The position numbers and the translations under genes were made by a program. This document shows, piece by piece, positions 42,794 to 50,616 of a DNA stretch of 64,000 nucleotides. The notes under the pieces are model-generated. The model was not told the origin of the DNA, did not search any database, and worked only from the letters and a program-made list of their open reading frames with translations. Position 1 is the first letter of the stretch; every line of letters begins with the position of its first letter. Location of the stretch: assembly GCF_030209175.1 (NCBI RefSeq), contig NZ_JARVSM010000009.1:62001-126000 (forward strand). The letters run 5' to 3'. The DNA comes from Pseudomonas sp. efr-133-TYG-5 (lineage in GTDB: Bacteria; Pseudomonadota; Gammaproteobacteria; Pseudomonadales; Pseudomonadaceae).

Positions 42794-43750
42794 ATGAATC
42801 CCAATCAACTTACCGATCAGCTCGGCCTGTTCCTCGATGTGCTGGAAAGCGGCAGTTTTTCCGCCGCCTCACGCCGGCATCCGCTGACGCCTTCGGCCGT
42901 CGCCCGACGCATCGACAGCCTGGAAAGTGCGGTGGGCAGCCAGTTGTTCATTCGCAGCACCCACGCAGTGCGCGCCACACCGGCAGGCCTGGCGTTTGCC
43001 GAACGGGCGCGGCGCATCGTCGCCGAGCTGCAACTGGCCCGCGCCGAGGCGGTATCCCTGAGCAGCGCGCCGGAGGGCTTGATCCGCGTCGACGCGCCCG
43101 CGGCGTTCGGCCGTCGCCATCTGGCGCCGGTGATCGCCGATTTTCTCGTGCTGTATCCGGGGCTGGATGTGCAACTGCATTTGATCGACAGCTTCGTCGA
43201 CATGGACGGCTCCAGCCTGGGCAAGGTCGATCTGGTGCTGCGCGCCGGGCAACTGGGCGACACGCGGCTGGTCGCCACGCCGCTGGCGAGTATGGTGCGC
43301 ATCGCCTGCGCCAGTCCCGAGTACCTCAAACGTCGCGGCGTGCCGAGCGAACCGGCGCAACTGGGCGAGCATGACGGCCTCGACTGGGAAGGCCTGGCGC
43401 CACCGTTCGCCTGGCGCTTCGAACAGGCCGGACAGATGCAGCTGCACCGCCCGGCGCGCATCCGCATGAGTGCCAACAATGCCGAGGCGCTGGTGTGCGG
43501 CGCACTGGCCGGGCTGGGCATCGCGCACTTGCCGACCTGGCTGGCCAGCGAATACCTGCTGCGCGGCGAATTGCTGCCGCTGTTCTGCGCCAACGGCCTG
43601 CCCAAACCGGAAAGCACCGGCATCTATGCCCTGCGCCTGGAGCAGCAGGCCAGTTCACGCAGCCGCCTGTTGCTGGAATACCTCAAGACCCGCTTCAGCC
43701 CGGTGCCGCCGTGGGACCTGGCACTGCAACGCGATCTCGGCCGGCACTAG
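42794..43750 (+). CDS. LysR-family transcriptional regulator
   Basis: 318 residues from ATG 42794 (a TTG at 42785 is in frame). Helix-turn-helix: LGLFLDVLESGSFSAASRRHPLTPSAVARRIDSLESAVGSQLFIRSTHAVRATPAGLAFAE. The effector domain begins with GLIRVDAPAAFGRRHLAPVIADFL, the pattern of the CrgA/DmlR-like branch. It is divergent from the TauE-like exporter with about 110 bp between, so it is a good candidate to regulate that gene. Confidence 0.88.
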   Translation: MNPNQLTDQLGLFLDVLESGSFSAASRRHPLTPSAVARRIDSLESAVGSQLFIRSTHAVRATPAGLAFAERARRIVAELQLARAEAVSLSSAPEGLIRVDAPAAFGRRHLAPVIADFLVLYPGLDVQLHLIDSFVDMDGSSLGKVDLVLRAGQLGDTRLVATPLASMVRIACASPEYLKRRGVPSEPAQLGEHDGLDWEGLAPPFAWRFEQAGQMQLHRPARIRMSANNAEALVCGALAGLGIAHLPTWLASEYLLRGELLPLFCANGLPKPESTGIYALRLEQQASSRSRLLLEYLKTRFSPVPPWDLALQRDLGRH

Positions 43751-43834
43751 CCGAAACGGCACCGGGCTACAATTGTCTGGCGCATTAAAGGTTCGAGCGC
43801 TAGATTCATCACGATCACCGTTCAAGGCAATGAC

Positions 43835-44299
43835 ATGACCACCGACCGCGACACCGCCGCCCCCTGCGAAGACCTGCTGCTCGACAACCAGGCCTGCTTC
43901 GCCCTGCACTCCACTTCGCTGACCATGACCAAGGTCTACAAACCACTGCTGCAAGCGCTGGGCCTGACCTATCCGCAGTACCTGGCGATGATCGTGCTGT
44001 GGGAAAAGGATGGCTTGACCGTCGGCGAAATCAGCTCGCGCCTGCTGACGGATCCGGGCTCGCTGACCCCGCTGCTCAAACGCCTGGAAGCCGAAGGCCT
44101 GCTCAGCCGTACGCGCAGCCGTGAAGACGAGCGCGTGGTGATCATCGAACTGACCGAACAAGGCCGCGCCCTGCGTGACAAAGCCCGGAGCATTCCGCAA
44201 TGCATCCTCGGCGCCAGCGGTTTTACCCTTGAGCGCCTGCAACATCTGCAGGCGGAACTGCAGGCATTGCGCAGCCATCTGCAGGACAGCATGGCCTGA
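43835..44299 (+). CDS. ohrR: OhrR, MarR-family organic hydroperoxide sensor
   Basis: 154 residues. The N-terminal LLLDNQACFALHSTSLTMTKVYKPLL carries the peroxide-sensing Cys21. The DNA-binding part is GLTYPQYLAMIVLWEKDGLTVGEISSRLLTDPGSLTPLLKRLEAEGLL. A second Cys near residue 122 (IPQCILG) can form the mixed or intersubunit disulfide. In the reduced state OhrR represses ohr; organic peroxides release it. It lies 307 bp upstream of ohr in the same direction, as in P. aeruginosa. Confidence 0.93.
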   Translation: MTTDRDTAAPCEDLLLDNQACFALHSTSLTMTKVYKPLLQALGLTYPQYLAMIVLWEKDGLTVGEISSRLLTDPGSLTPLLKRLEAEGLLSRTRSREDERVVIIELTEQGRALRDKARSIPQCILGASGFTLERLQHLQAELQALRSHLQDSMA

Positions 44300-44606
44300 G
44301 CGCAAACCATGTCCCTTCCCTCAGGCATCGTGCATCGATTGCCTGATCGCCGTCGTGAGCAGGTTTGCTCCTGCACGCGGCATGGCGCTCGGTAGCTCCG
44401 CGGAAAATTTTCTGCTGCCGATCTTTTTCAAAAAATCCTTCTGAATCAAATAGTTAATCCGCACCCGTTAACCATTGACGGGCTCTGCATGGATTTTCTT
44501 CAAAAATTTATCTTGCGCACTAAATATTAGCGCGATACATTCACCTCGCACTTAGTTAACGCGCAAACAATTAGCGCACAAATACACATCTGAAGAGGCT
44601 CACACC
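44300..44606 (+). promoter_or_regulatory. ohrR-ohr intergenic region with ohr promoter and OhrR operator candidate
   Basis: TTGCGC (44513-44518) and TACATT (44536-44541) are 17 bp apart. The spacer contains CTAA-ATA-TTAG within GCGCACTAAATATTAGCGCG, an imperfect AT-rich palindrome typical of OhrR sites. Further copies of TTAGCGCAC and TTAGTTAACGCG follow near 44550-44580. Closer to ohrR, a degenerate REP-like palindrome (GAGCAGGTTTGCTCCTGC) lies at about 44355-44374. The start site near 44548 would give a 59-nt leader. Confidence 0.72.
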
Positions 44607-45026
44607 ATGCAAACTCTCTACACCGCAATCGCAACCTCCACTGGCGGCCGTGACGGTCGTGCGATCTCCAGCGACAACATCCTCGACGTCAAACTGGCCA
44701 CGCCGAAAGAACTCGGTGGTGCTGGCGGTGCGGCGACCAACCCTGAGCAACTGTTCGCTGCCGGCTACTCGGCCTGCTTCATCGGCGCGCTGAAATTCGT
44801 CGCCAGCCAGAGCAAACGCAAGATCCCGGACGACGCGTCGATCACCGCGCACGTCGGCATCGGCCAGATCCCCGGCGGTTTCGGTCTCGACATCGACCTG
44901 CATATCAGCCTGCCGGGCCTGGAACAGACCGACGCCCAGAGCCTGGTCGACGCTGCCCACCAGGTCTGCCCGTACTCCAACGCCACCCGTGGCAATGTCG
45001 ATGTGCGCCTGCACGTCACCGTCTAA
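44607..45026 (+). CDS. ohr: organic hydroperoxide resistance protein Ohr
   Basis: 139 residues. OsmC/Ohr-fold thiol peroxidase. The two catalytic Cys are in AAGYSACFIGALKFVA (about residue 59) and AHQVCPYSNATRGNVDVRL (about 122). It reduces fatty-acid and other organic hydroperoxides with electrons from lipoylated proteins. It is expressed from the OhrR-controlled promoter just upstream and followed after 34 bp by a secreted hydrolase gene. Confidence 0.96.
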   Translation: MQTLYTAIATSTGGRDGRAISSDNILDVKLATPKELGGAGGAATNPEQLFAAGYSACFIGALKFVASQSKRKIPDDASITAHVGIGQIPGGFGLDIDLHISLPGLEQTDAQSLVDAAHQVCPYSNATRGNVDVRLHVTV

Positions 45027-45060
45027 GCGCTGAAGCCCCAGGCCCGAACAGGAAAAGCAC

Positions 45061-46074
45061 ATGAACACTTTCAGCAAAGTCTTGACCGGCACCCTTCTCG
45101 CCCTGTCCATCCACAGTGCATTCGCCGGTGAGGTTGAACACAACACCCAGGCATTCCTCGATGCATTGAATGCCGGCACCGGCAAACCGATGGAACAGCT
45201 GACCCCGAAAGACGCCCGCGCCGTGCTGGTGGGCGCGCAGGCCGGGGTCAAACTGACACTGCCCAAAGCCGATGTCAGCGAGAAGACCATCCAGGTCGAT
45301 GGCCAACCGTTGAGCCTGACCATCGTCCGGCCGGCCGGGGTCAAAGGCGAGTTGCCGGTGTTCATGTTCTTTCACGGCGGTGGCTGGGTGCTGGGGGATT
45401 TCCCGACTCACGAACGGCTGGTACGCGACCTGGTGGTCGGCTCGGGGGCGGCGGCGGTGTTCGTCAACTACACGCCTTCGCCGGAAGCGCATTATCCGGT
45501 GGCGATCAACCAGGCCTACGCGGCAACGAAATGGGTGGCCGAACACGGCAAGGACATCAACGTCGATGGCAAGCGCCTGGCGGTGGCGGGCAACAGCGTC
45601 GGCGGCAACATGGCGGCCGTGGTCGCCCTGATGGCCAAGGACAAAGGCACGCCGGCGATCAGATTCCAGGTGCTGCTGTGGCCGGTGACCGATGCCAATT
45701 TCGATACCGGTTCGTACAACCAGTATGCCGAGGGACACTTCCTCACCCGCAACATGATGAAGTGGTTCTGGGACAACTACACCACCGACGCCAACCAGCG
45801 CAACGAGATCTACGCCTCGCCGCTGCGGGCCACGACCGCGCAATTGAAAGGTCTGCCGCCTGCACTGGTTCAGACCGCCGGAGCCGACGTGCTGCGTGAC
45901 GAAGGTGAAGCCTACGCTCGCAAACTCGACGAAGCCGGCGTGCCGGTGACCTCGGTTCGCTACAACGGCATGATCCACGACTACGGTTTGCTCAACGTGG
46001 TCAGCCAGGTCCCGGCGGTGCGTTCGGCAATGCTGCAGGCCTCGGAAGAACTGAAGCAGCACCTGCAGAAGTAA
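45061..46074 (+). CDS. secreted alpha/beta hydrolase (HSL-type esterase)
   Basis: 337 residues. A signal peptide (MNTFSKVLTGTLLALSIHSAFA) with cleavage near residue 22 predicts export. The hormone-sensitive-lipase family motif FMFFHGGGWVLGDFPTHERLV forms the oxyanion hole; GNSVGGNMAAV has the nucleophile Ser; TAGADVLRDEGEAYARKL the acid; NGMIHDYGLL the His. It most likely hydrolyses short-chain esters in the periplasm. It lies 34 bp after ohr and before a terminator, so it is probably co-transcribed with ohr and induced by organic peroxides. That link is inference. Confidence 0.88.
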   Translation: MNTFSKVLTGTLLALSIHSAFAGEVEHNTQAFLDALNAGTGKPMEQLTPKDARAVLVGAQAGVKLTLPKADVSEKTIQVDGQPLSLTIVRPAGVKGELPVFMFFHGGGWVLGDFPTHERLVRDLVVGSGAAAVFVNYTPSPEAHYPVAINQAYAATKWVAEHGKDINVDGKRLAVAGNSVGGNMAAVVALMAKDKGTPAIRFQVLLWPVTDANFDTGSYNQYAEGHFLTRNMMKWFWDNYTTDANQRNEIYASPLRATTAQLKGLPPALVQTAGADVLRDEGEAYARKLDEAGVPVTSVRYNGMIHDYGLLNVVSQVPAVRSAMLQASEELKQHLQK

Positions 46075-46089
46075 TCTTCACCAGGCACA

Positions 46090-46119
46090 AAAAAGCCCGA
46101 CTCAATGGTCGGGCTTTTT
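46090..46119. terminator. bidirectional terminator between the esterase gene and efp
   Basis: Stem AAAAGCCCGAC / GTCGGGCTTTTT with loop TCAATG, with A's on the left and T's on the right. It can serve both convergent transcripts. Confidence 0.92.
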
Positions 46120-46139
46120 CTTTCCGCAAAAAGCAGTGC

Positions 46140-46709
46140 TTATTTGGCACGGCCTTTGTAGGAACCGCCTTCGCGGGTATCGATCTCGATCATGTCGCCG
46201 ATTTCGATGAAGTCAGCTACCGACAGTTCGGTGCCGTTCTTCAGTTTGGCAGGCTTCATCACCTTGCCGGAAGTGTCACCGCGAGCGGAGCCTTCGGTGT
46301 AGTCAACCTGACGCACGATGGTGGTCGGCAGCTCTACGGAAACCAGACGGCCTTCGAAGAACACGGCTTCGCAAACGTCGGTCATGCCTTCTTCCACGAA
46401 TGGCAGAACGCTTTCGATGTCTTCGGCGTTCAGCTCGTACATGGTGTAGTCAGTGGTGTCCATGAACGTGTAGGAGTCACCGCTGATGAAGGACAGGGTG
46501 GCTTCCTTGCGATCCAGGATCACGTCGTCCAGCTTGTCGTCCGCACCGTAAACGGTTTCGGTCTTGTAACCGGTCAGCAGGTTCTTCAGCTTGGTCTTCA
46601 TGATCGCGCTGTTACGGCCCGACTTGGTGAATTCAGCTTTCTGAACCAGCCAAGGATCGTTGTCGATACGGATCACGGTACCGGGTTTGAGTTCTTTACC
46701 AGTTTTCAT
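46140..46709 (-). CDS. efp: elongation factor P, rhamnosylation type (Arg32)
   Basis: 189 residues. KOW-like domain I, then two OB domains. The tip loop reads FTKSGRNSAIMKTK, with Arg at residue 32 instead of the Lys that is modified by EpmA. Arg32-type EF-P is activated by EarP with dTDP-rhamnose. EF-P rescues ribosomes stalled at polyproline. It lies 48 bp downstream of earP on the same strand. Confidence 0.97.
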   Translation of the reverse strand: MKTGKELKPGTVIRIDNDPWLVQKAEFTKSGRNSAIMKTKLKNLLTGYKTETVYGADDKLDDVILDRKEATLSFISGDSYTFMDTTDYTMYELNAEDIESVLPFVEEGMTDVCEAVFFEGRLVSVELPTTIVRQVDYTEGSARGDTSGKVMKPAKLKNGTELSVADFIEIGDMIEIDTREGGSYKGRAK

Positions 46710-46757
46710 TGCGAATATCCGAATTTGGATGGGATTTACAAAAATCTAGGCCGCGTA

Positions 46758-47900
46758 TCATATCCAATTTCGGTAAAACTGTACCAGCGCCGTCGCAAGA
46801 TCGGCCTGCAAGGCCTGTTCCAGACACCATTGTTCGGCGTTTTCCTGCAGTTGCGGCCAGTGTTTGCGGGCCGCCAGCCAGTGTTCACCGATCGGTTGGC
46901 CAGCGCTCCAGGCCCGCCACAGACCGTTCATCGCCTCGGCTGCCGCTGGCGCAAGGCCTTTCGTATAGAGCGCGAGAAAGGCATCGAGCTTGTCCAGATG
47001 GATGTCTTCGTCCTGCTGATAGATGTGCCACAGCAGCGGCCGCCCCGCCCATTGCGCTCGCACGAACGAGTCCTCACCGCGCACCGCGTTGAAATCGCAG
47101 CACCAGAGCAAATGGTCGTATTGGTCCTGACGGACGAACGGCAGCACCTGCACCGTGAGTGCCTGACGCACGTTCAGGTCGCCGACCTCCAGGGTATCGA
47201 CATCGAGCCAGCGCGCGACATCACCGAGGATCCGTCCTTCCGGCACCAGCAGGTGGGTCGGCGTCGAGTCGGCGGCCAGCACGTCCAGCCAACTGGCAAG
47301 CCCGGCATTTTCGTAGGCAAACAGCGAAATCAGTTGTGCATCGGCTGCCGGCTCGACGCCCAGACCGTGCAGGAACTGTCGCCGTGCAGCGCCATCCTGC
47401 TGAAACTGCCGACGTCGCTCGAGCAGATCGCGCTCGCGCAACAGGCCGCCCGTGCCGGGCTGAAACCCGGGAAAGAAGAAGAACTTCTGCACCGACCTGT
47501 ATTTCACCGACGGCAGGCCGTGGCAACCGACGACCCAATCCTCGGCACTCAGGTAATCCAGGTTCATCCACAACGGTGGCGTCGCCCGCTCGGCCATGGC
47601 ATCCATGTAGGCACTCGGCAACTGACAGGCAAACGCCGCGATGACCACGTCGGCCGCGGCGGTCGGCGCCCATTCGGCCGACCAGTGGCGGACTTCGACG
47701 CCCTGCTGCGATTGCTGCTCGAGATTGACCTCGATCTGCGGGCAGATTCGTTCGAACGCCCGCAGGTCATCGACCCACAGCCGCACCGCCAGCCCGTGTT
47801 CGGCCACCAGTTGGCGGGCCAGGCGCCAGGTCACGCCGATGTCGCCATAGTTGTCGACCACGGTGCAGAAGATATCCCAGCGGGTTTTCCGATCCGACAT
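46758..47900 (-). CDS. earP: EarP, EF-P arginine rhamnosyltransferase
   Basis: 380 residues from ATG 47900 behind GGGAG. GT-B glycosyltransferase of the DUF2331 family. The N-terminal block WDIFCTVVDNYGDIGVTWRLARQL has the two Asp (here residues 16 and 20) known to be essential in the P. putida enzyme. The C-terminal part contains VLPFVRQDQYDHLLWCCDFNAVRGEDSFVRAQWAGRPLLWHIYQQDEDIH, where the donor binds. It transfers L-rhamnose to Arg32 of EF-P. Adjacent to efp, as expected. Confidence 0.96.
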   Translation of the reverse strand: MSDRKTRWDIFCTVVDNYGDIGVTWRLARQLVAEHGLAVRLWVDDLRAFERICPQIEVNLEQQSQQGVEVRHWSAEWAPTAAADVVIAAFACQLPSAYMDAMAERATPPLWMNLDYLSAEDWVVGCHGLPSVKYRSVQKFFFFPGFQPGTGGLLRERDLLERRRQFQQDGAARRQFLHGLGVEPAADAQLISLFAYENAGLASWLDVLAADSTPTHLLVPEGRILGDVARWLDVDTLEVGDLNVRQALTVQVLPFVRQDQYDHLLWCCDFNAVRGEDSFVRAQWAGRPLLWHIYQQDEDIHLDKLDAFLALYTKGLAPAAAEAMNGLWRAWSAGQPIGEHWLAARKHWPQLQENAEQWCLEQALQADLATALVQFYRNWI

Positions 47901-48024
47901 CCAAGACTCCCGTTGGCAAAAACCTCGATTGTCCGCATAAATGTCGGCGTGCAGAAGAGCCGCCGACGATTTATCTTCGTGCGACAATCGCCACTTGCCC
48001 GCAATCACCCGCCAGGAGGCAGTC

Positions 48025-48432
48025 ATGCCCTACCGCCCCAACCCGCGTCGCCCCTTGCCTGTTCAGCTTAGCGCGCTGCAATTGACCGGCAGCATCGCCC
48101 TGGGCATGTGGCTGGGGTTCCTGGCGATTGCCCTGACCTGCTGGCTGATCTCGCGCTTCCTGCTCAGCGAACAACTGGCGCCCGTGGCCCAGGCCGTTCA
48201 GCAACTGGCCACGCCGCCCGCCGTGCAAACGGTGCCGGACACGCCGCCACAGAGCCCGCTGTTCGAGCAATACGAAGAAAACCTGCGCAAGAACGAACAA
48301 CAGGCACGCCTGGATCAGGCTCGTGGCAGCACGCGCAACCTGTCCAACCCGAAATGCCAGTTCTGGCTGCAGCAGGATCAGACAGCGCCGAGCGAAAAGA
48401 GCCGCGCCAACGTCCTGCAATTCTGCGATTGA
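48025..48432 (+). CDS. single-pass membrane hypothetical protein
   Basis: 135 residues from ATG 48025 behind AGGAGG. A Pro/Arg-rich N-terminus, one membrane helix at about 20-48 (GSIALGMWLGFLAIALTCWLISRFLL), then a polar tail with a likely coiled helix (FEQYEENLRKNEQQARLDQARG). The C-terminus has a Cys pair (NPKCQFWLQQ and VLQFCD) that could form a disulfide. No family recognised. It is 2 bp upstream of a Gre-like factor gene, so the two share an operon. Confidence 0.8.
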   Translation: MPYRPNPRRPLPVQLSALQLTGSIALGMWLGFLAIALTCWLISRFLLSEQLAPVAQAVQQLATPPAVQTVPDTPPQSPLFEQYEENLRKNEQQARLDQARGSTRNLSNPKCQFWLQQDQTAPSEKSRANVLQFCD

Positions 48433-48434
48433 TC

Positions 48435-48917
48435 ATGAACAAACAGACCGTCCACCAACTGATCCTCGACAAGCTGCGTGTCGACCTCGATATCGCCGAG
48501 CGCGCCGCACAAACCGCTTACGAAACCGCGACCCACGAAGAAAACATCGCCGAGAACAAGTACGACACACTCGGCCTGGAAGCCTCCTATCTGGCGGCCG
48601 GGCAAGCCAGGCGGGTCGAGGAAATCCGCCAGGCTCTGGCGTTGTGCCAGAACCTGACGCTGCGCGCATATGACGATCAGCGCGGGATCGCCATCGGCGC
48701 CCTGCTCGGCCTGGAAGACGCCAGGGGCCGCGAGCAATGGTTGTTCCTGGCCCCGGATGGCGCCGGCCTGAAAGTTGATGTGGTGGGTCAGCCGATTACC
48801 GTCATCACCCCGCGCTCGCCGCTGGGCAGAAGCCTGCTGGGCAAGTTCGAGGGCGATGAGGTGGAGATTCTGGTGGCGGGCGCTCGGCAACAGTTCACTG
48901 TCACCGAGGTGCACTGA
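48435..48917 (+). CDS. GreA/GreB-like transcription factor homologue
   Basis: 160 residues. An N-terminal coiled-coil (1-75) with ATHEENIAENKYDTLGLEASYLAAGQARRVEEI, and a C-terminal FKBP-like domain (80-160) with TVITPRSPLGRSLLGKFEGDEVEILVAGARQQFTVTEV, the Gre_C signature. The tip of the coil lacks the DRSENAEY pattern of canonical Gre factors but is acid-rich (EENIAENKYDT). It may bind the RNA polymerase secondary channel with a different effect. A canonical greB is also in this window. Some databases label this family misleadingly as 3-oxoacyl-ACP synthase. Confidence 0.8.
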   Translation: MNKQTVHQLILDKLRVDLDIAERAAQTAYETATHEENIAENKYDTLGLEASYLAAGQARRVEEIRQALALCQNLTLRAYDDQRGIAIGALLGLEDARGREQWLFLAPDGAGLKVDVVGQPITVITPRSPLGRSLLGKFEGDEVEILVAGARQQFTVTEVH

Positions 48918-48926
48918 GACACAAGC

Positions 48927-49901
48927 TTAGTGGACGGGCAGTTCAACGCCGTCGAACAGCTCTTCCAGTTCCTGTTTGTTGTGGCACTGGATCGCCTTGG
49001 CCATGACTTCGCGGGTCAGGTGCGGGGCGAACTTCTCGATGAAGTCGCACATGAAGCCACGCAGGAAAGTGCCGCGACGGAAGCCGATCTTGGTGATGCT
49101 CGACTCGAACAGTTCGCTGGCATCGAGCACCACCAGGTCGTTGTCGAGTTTGGTGTCGACGGCCATTTTCGCCACGATGCCGACACCCAGGCCCAGACGC
49201 ACATAGGTTTTGATCACGTCGGCGTCGGCGGCGGTGAACACCACTTTCGGCGTCAGGCCACGATGACTGAAGGCTTCGTCGAGCTTCGAACGGCCGGTGA
49301 AACCGAACACGTAGGTCACGATCGGGTATTCGGCGAGGGCTTCGAGGGTCAGTTTCGGCAGTTTGGTCAGCGGGTGGCCCTGCGGCACGACCACGCAGCG
49401 GTTCCAGCGATAGCACGGCATCATCACCAGGTCGCCGAACAGCTCCAGCGCTTCGGTGGCGATGGCGAAATCGACGGTGCCGTCAGCGGCCATCTCGGCG
49501 ATCTGCATCGGCGAACCCTGGTGCATGTGCAGCGCCACGTCCGGGTACTGCTTGATGAAATTGCTGATCACCGGCGGCAACGCGTAACGCGCCTGGGTGT
49601 GGGTGGTGGCGATCGACAGGGTGCCTTTTTTCTCGTTGGAGAATTCCTGGGCGATCTGCTTGATGCTTTCGACCTTGCGCAGGATTTCGCCAGCGGTGGT
49701 GATGATGCGCTCGCCGGCCGGAGTGACGCGGGTCAGGTGCTTGCCGCTGCGGGCGAACACTTCGACGCCCAACTCGTCTTCCAGCAGACGGATCTGTTTA
49801 CTGATGCCCGGTTGCGAGGTGTAGAGGCTTTGGGCTGTAGCGGAAACGTTGAGGTCGTGGTGCGCCACTTCCCAGATGTAGCGCAATTGTTGAAGCTTCA
49901 T
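48927..49901 (-). CDS. cysB: CysB, LysR-family regulator of cysteine biosynthesis
   Basis: 324 residues, full-length. The helix-turn-helix is LQQLRYIWEVAHHDLNVSATAQSLYTSQPGISKQIRLLEDEL. The effector part has TTHTQARYALPPVISNFIKQYP and the sulfate/N-acetylserine-binding region, ending with FRRGTFLRGFMCDFIEKFAPHLTREV. It activates sulfate uptake and assimilation genes when N-acetylserine accumulates. It is a single gene, convergent with the Gre-like gene. Confidence 0.97.
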   Translation of the reverse strand: MKLQQLRYIWEVAHHDLNVSATAQSLYTSQPGISKQIRLLEDELGVEVFARSGKHLTRVTPAGERIITTAGEILRKVESIKQIAQEFSNEKKGTLSIATTHTQARYALPPVISNFIKQYPDVALHMHQGSPMQIAEMAADGTVDFAIATEALELFGDLVMMPCYRWNRCVVVPQGHPLTKLPKLTLEALAEYPIVTYVFGFTGRSKLDEAFSHRGLTPKVVFTAADADVIKTYVRLGLGVGIVAKMAVDTKLDNDLVVLDASELFESSITKIGFRRGTFLRGFMCDFIEKFAPHLTREVMAKAIQCHNKQELEELFDGVELPVH

Positions 49902-50014
49902 ATGTATCCCTCAAAGCAGGTAGACGCCACGGGCATCAGCGACGGTATATAACTATATTAATGGTTTGAAGAATAAATCTAGAACTTTTTTATCAAAGTG
50001 CCATTATTCCTGCC

Positions 50015-50518
50015 TCAGCGATCCTCCCGCCGCCGACGCTCCACCAGCGGCACCAGATAAACCGGTACCTTGGCCAATTGCAGCACCCGGGCCGCCGTGC
50101 GCCCCAATGGCGTTTCCGCCCCTACCCCGTGGCTGTGACTTCCTACGATCAGCAAATCGACAGAGAGTTTCTGCACCTGGTCGAGAATCACCTGCGACGG
50201 ATCGCCCTGCACCACGCGCACGGCGCGGATGCGCAACAGATCCTGCTCGCCCTCGTCCCCCAGTTCCTCACGAAAACTGTCGAGCACCCGCTGCTCGATA
50301 TTGGCGATGACTGTCTTCAGCCCCTGACTGTGAAACTCGTTCAATGCCTGCTCGTCGAGGTAACTCTGCAACACCGATTCGGCAAACAGCCCCATGGGCT
50401 CCACCGCGTGCACCACATACAGGTCGGCGTTGAACGTTCGTGCCAGCGCCAGGGCATGCTGCATCACTAACGGTGCGTACAGACCGAGGTCAGTGGCATA
50501 CAGCATCGAACGAATCAT
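50015..50518 (-). CDS. universal stress protein (UspA family)
   Basis: 167 residues from ATG 50518 behind GAGGAGG. A single Usp domain: MLYATDLGLYAPLVMQHALALARTFNADLYVVHAVEP at the start and the ATP-binding signature LLIVGSHSHGVGAETPLGRTAARVLQLAKVPVYLVP near the end. Some 25 residues of insertion lie between. It would act in the cytosol in stress adaptation; its partners are unknown. Confidence 0.92.
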   Translation of the reverse strand: MIRSMLYATDLGLYAPLVMQHALALARTFNADLYVVHAVEPMGLFAESVLQSYLDEQALNEFHSQGLKTVIANIEQRVLDSFREELGDEGEQDLLRIRAVRVVQGDPSQVILDQVQKLSVDLLIVGSHSHGVGAETPLGRTAARVLQLAKVPVYLVPLVERRRREDR

Positions 50519-50616
50519 ATGACCTCCTCGCAAGCCAACATGGCGGAGATTTGATTCAGCTTAGCAGTGCCTTGGCGAGTACGACGTGCGACGCAACGTC
50601 TTGAACCCAGAGGGCT

